Below are positions 21,662 through 22,823 of a stretch of DNA of 22,823 nucleotides, piece after piece. The translations under genes were made by a program, and so were the position numbers. The notes beneath the pieces are model-generated. The model was not told the DNA's origin. It worked only from the letters and a program-made list of their open reading frames with translations, and ran no database searches. The stretch is taken from positions 1 through 22,823 of the forward strand of contig JBHJHK010000386.1 of NCBI GenBank assembly GCA_050330975.1. The letters run 5' to 3'. This stretch comes from JBHJHK01 sp050330975. Its GTDB lineage: Bacteria > Pseudomonadota > Gammaproteobacteria > Competibacterales > Competibacteraceae. The first letter of the stretch is position 1; every line of letters begins with the position of its first letter.

Positions 21662-22711
21662 ATGACCCTGCGCAAGGGCGACTTCCACTACCACCTGCCC
21701 GACGAACTCATCGCCCAGCACCCCTTGGCCGAGCGCTCGGCCAGCCGTCTGTTAGTCCTGGACGGCGTCACCGGCGCTTTGGACGATCGCACCATTAGAG
21801 ACTTGCCCGCCCTCCTCCACCCCGAAGACTTGCTGGTCTTCAACGACACCCAAGTGATCCCCGCCAGACTCTACGGCCAAAAGCAGAGTGGCGGCCAGCT
21901 TGAAATCCTCGTCGATCGCCTGCTAGACGACCACCGAGCCCTGGCCCAGCTGCGGGCCAGCCGGGCCCCAAAACCCCCCGCGACCCTCACCGTGACCGCC
22001 GCCGACGGCAACCCCGTGCCCGGTACCATCACCGTGACGGCTCGCCACGACAACCTGTTCGAACTGGAATTTGAGCAACCCCTGCTACCCCTCCTAGAGC
22101 AGCACGGCCACGTTCCCCTTCCCCCCTACATTCGCCGCCCCGATGACACGGGGGATCGAGACCGCTACCAAACCATCTTCGCCAGCCGCCCCGGGGCCGT
22201 GGCCGCCCCCACCGCCAGCCTCCACTTCGACTCCCCCCTCATGGCCCAGCTAGAGGCCCGAGGCGTCGCCCACACCCTCATCACCCTCCACGTGGGTGCT
22301 GGCACCTTCCAGCCCCTGCGGGTCGACGCGGTGGAAGAACACGTCATGCACGCCGAGGTGATGGAGATCACTCCAGAAGCCGCCCATGCCGTCATGGCGG
22401 CCAAAGCTCGGGGAGGACGGGTGATCGCCGTGGGCACCACCGCGGTACGAGCCCTGGAAACCGCTTGGTGCGGCGACACCCTTGAGCCCCAACGAACCGA
22501 TACCCAGCTTTTTATCTACCCCGGCTACCACTTTCGCTGCGTCGACGCCCTCATCACCAACTTCCACCTGCCGGAGTCCACTTTGTTGATGTTGGTGGCC
22601 GCCTTCGCTAGCCGCGATTTCACATTGGCCGCCTACCGCCACGCCGTGGCTAAAGCCTATCGGTTTTTCAGTTATGGGGACGCTATGTTTATCCCCAGAT
22701 GCCACCCTTGA
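21662..22711 (+). CDS. queA: S-adenosylmethionine:tRNA ribosyltransferase-isomerase
   Basis: 349 residues from the ATG at 21662, with AAGGA 9 bases upstream; translation begins at the conserved N-terminus (MTLRKGDFHYHLPDELIAQHP). Family hallmarks are present in order: FNDTQVIPARLYG, PLPPYIRRPDDTGDRDRYQTIF, GAVAAPTASLHF, HVGAGTFQPLR, the VEEHVMHAE segment, and a C-terminal TNFHLPESTLLMLVAAFA with YGDAMFI at the end. The enzyme transfers and isomerises the ribosyl moiety of SAM onto 7-aminomethyl-7-deazaguanine in tRNA, making epoxyqueuosine at the wobble base of GUN anticodons. It is a housekeeping gene transcribed away from the biosynthetic block and marks its border. In many gammaproteobacteria tgt follows; the 112 bases left here do not start like Tgt. 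Confidence 0.97.
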   Translation: MTLRKGDFHYHLPDELIAQHPLAERSASRLLVLDGVTGALDDRTIRDLPALLHPEDLLVFNDTQVIPARLYGQKQSGGQLEILVDRLLDDHRALAQLRASRAPKPPATLTVTAADGNPVPGTITVTARHDNLFELEFEQPLLPLLEQHGHVPLPPYIRRPDDTGDRDRYQTIFASRPGAVAAPTASLHFDSPLMAQLEARGVAHTLITLHVGAGTFQPLRVDAVEEHVMHAEVMEITPEAAHAVMAAKARGGRVIAVGTTAVRALETAWCGDTLEPQRTDTQLFIYPGYHFRCVDALITNFHLPESTLLMLVAAFASRDFTLAAYRHAVAKAYRFFSYGDAMFIPRCHP

Positions 22712-22823
22712 ACCCCAGCCCCCAAACCCCTATTTCATCGAAGGGCAATCCACGATTTGAGCAGCGAGGAGTGGGCCTTGTTCTACCGCATCGTTTTGTT
22801 TGTCATGACCAAGTTGGCGGTGG
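22712..22823 (+). other. Window-end stretch after queA; possible start of another gene
   Basis: Two plus-strand frames stay open to the edge. One could start at the TTG at 22757 (residues LSSEEWALFYRIVLFVMTK), with AAGGG 11 bases upstream, and reads like an amphipathic or membrane-leaning N-terminus. The other runs from an ATG overlapping the queA end (MPPLNPSPQT). Neither resembles Tgt, and there is too little sequence to decide. Confidence 0.25.

Noticed and set aside
1..22823. CRISPR arrays, transposases, integrases or prophage genes
   Set aside because: No regularly spaced repeats and no such protein motifs were seen on either strand.

Overview
This 22.8 kb window looks like the chromosome of a GC-rich proteobacterium, most likely a gammaproteobacterium. 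A housekeeping end (queA on the plus strand, a divergent tRNA-Leu(CAA), an SDR gene) abuts a long minus-strand block of natural-product genes. The tRNA-Leu/queA neighbourhood is one I associate with Pseudomonas-like gammaproteobacteria. The taxonomic guess is inference; the gene content is read directly from the sequence.

Right end (about 19.9-22.8 kb): queA (+), tRNA-Leu(CAA) (-), an SDR oxidoreductase lacking its catalytic Tyr (-), and a type II thioesterase (-). The tRNA and queA are fired by two back-to-back sigma70-like promoters whose -35 boxes overlap inside an inverted repeat. About 900 bases (18979-19876) then hold no convincing gene. The part nearest the NRPS is strikingly AT-rich compared with everything else and probably holds the control region of the cluster.

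Centre (about 5.5-19.0 kb): a tightly packed minus-strand operon, transcribed right to left. Its genes are an NRPS of order Cy-A(Cys-like)-PCP-Ox (thiazole-forming); a TubC_N docking domain / class III aminotransferase / acyl-ACP-reductase fusion; a free ACP; a PP-loop ATPase with a TtcA/TtuA-like cysteine pattern; a free acyltransferase; a glutamine-dependent asparagine-synthetase-like amidotransferase; a GNAT-like protein; and an isovaleryl-CoA-dehydrogenase-type flavoenzyme. Several genes overlap by 4-11 bases or are 1-4 bases apart.

Left end (1-5.3 kb): after a 220-base gap come a cobalamin-type radical SAM enzyme and a Baeyer-Villiger-type flavin monooxygenase (4-base overlap), then an RND efflux permease with an unusual N-terminal PAS-like domain, cut by the window edge.

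Working model (inference): an acyl donor on the free ACP is condensed with cysteine by the NRPS, cyclised to a thiazoline and oxidised to a thiazole. There is no terminal thioesterase. Instead the docked downstream protein reduces the thiazolyl thioester to an aldehyde and transaminates it to an aminomethylthiazole. The amidotransferase, PP-loop enzyme, acyltransferases, dehydrogenase, radical SAM and monooxygenase then tailor the product or build its starter, the type II thioesterase edits misloaded carriers, and the RND pump may export the product. I do not recognise this combination as a known pathway.
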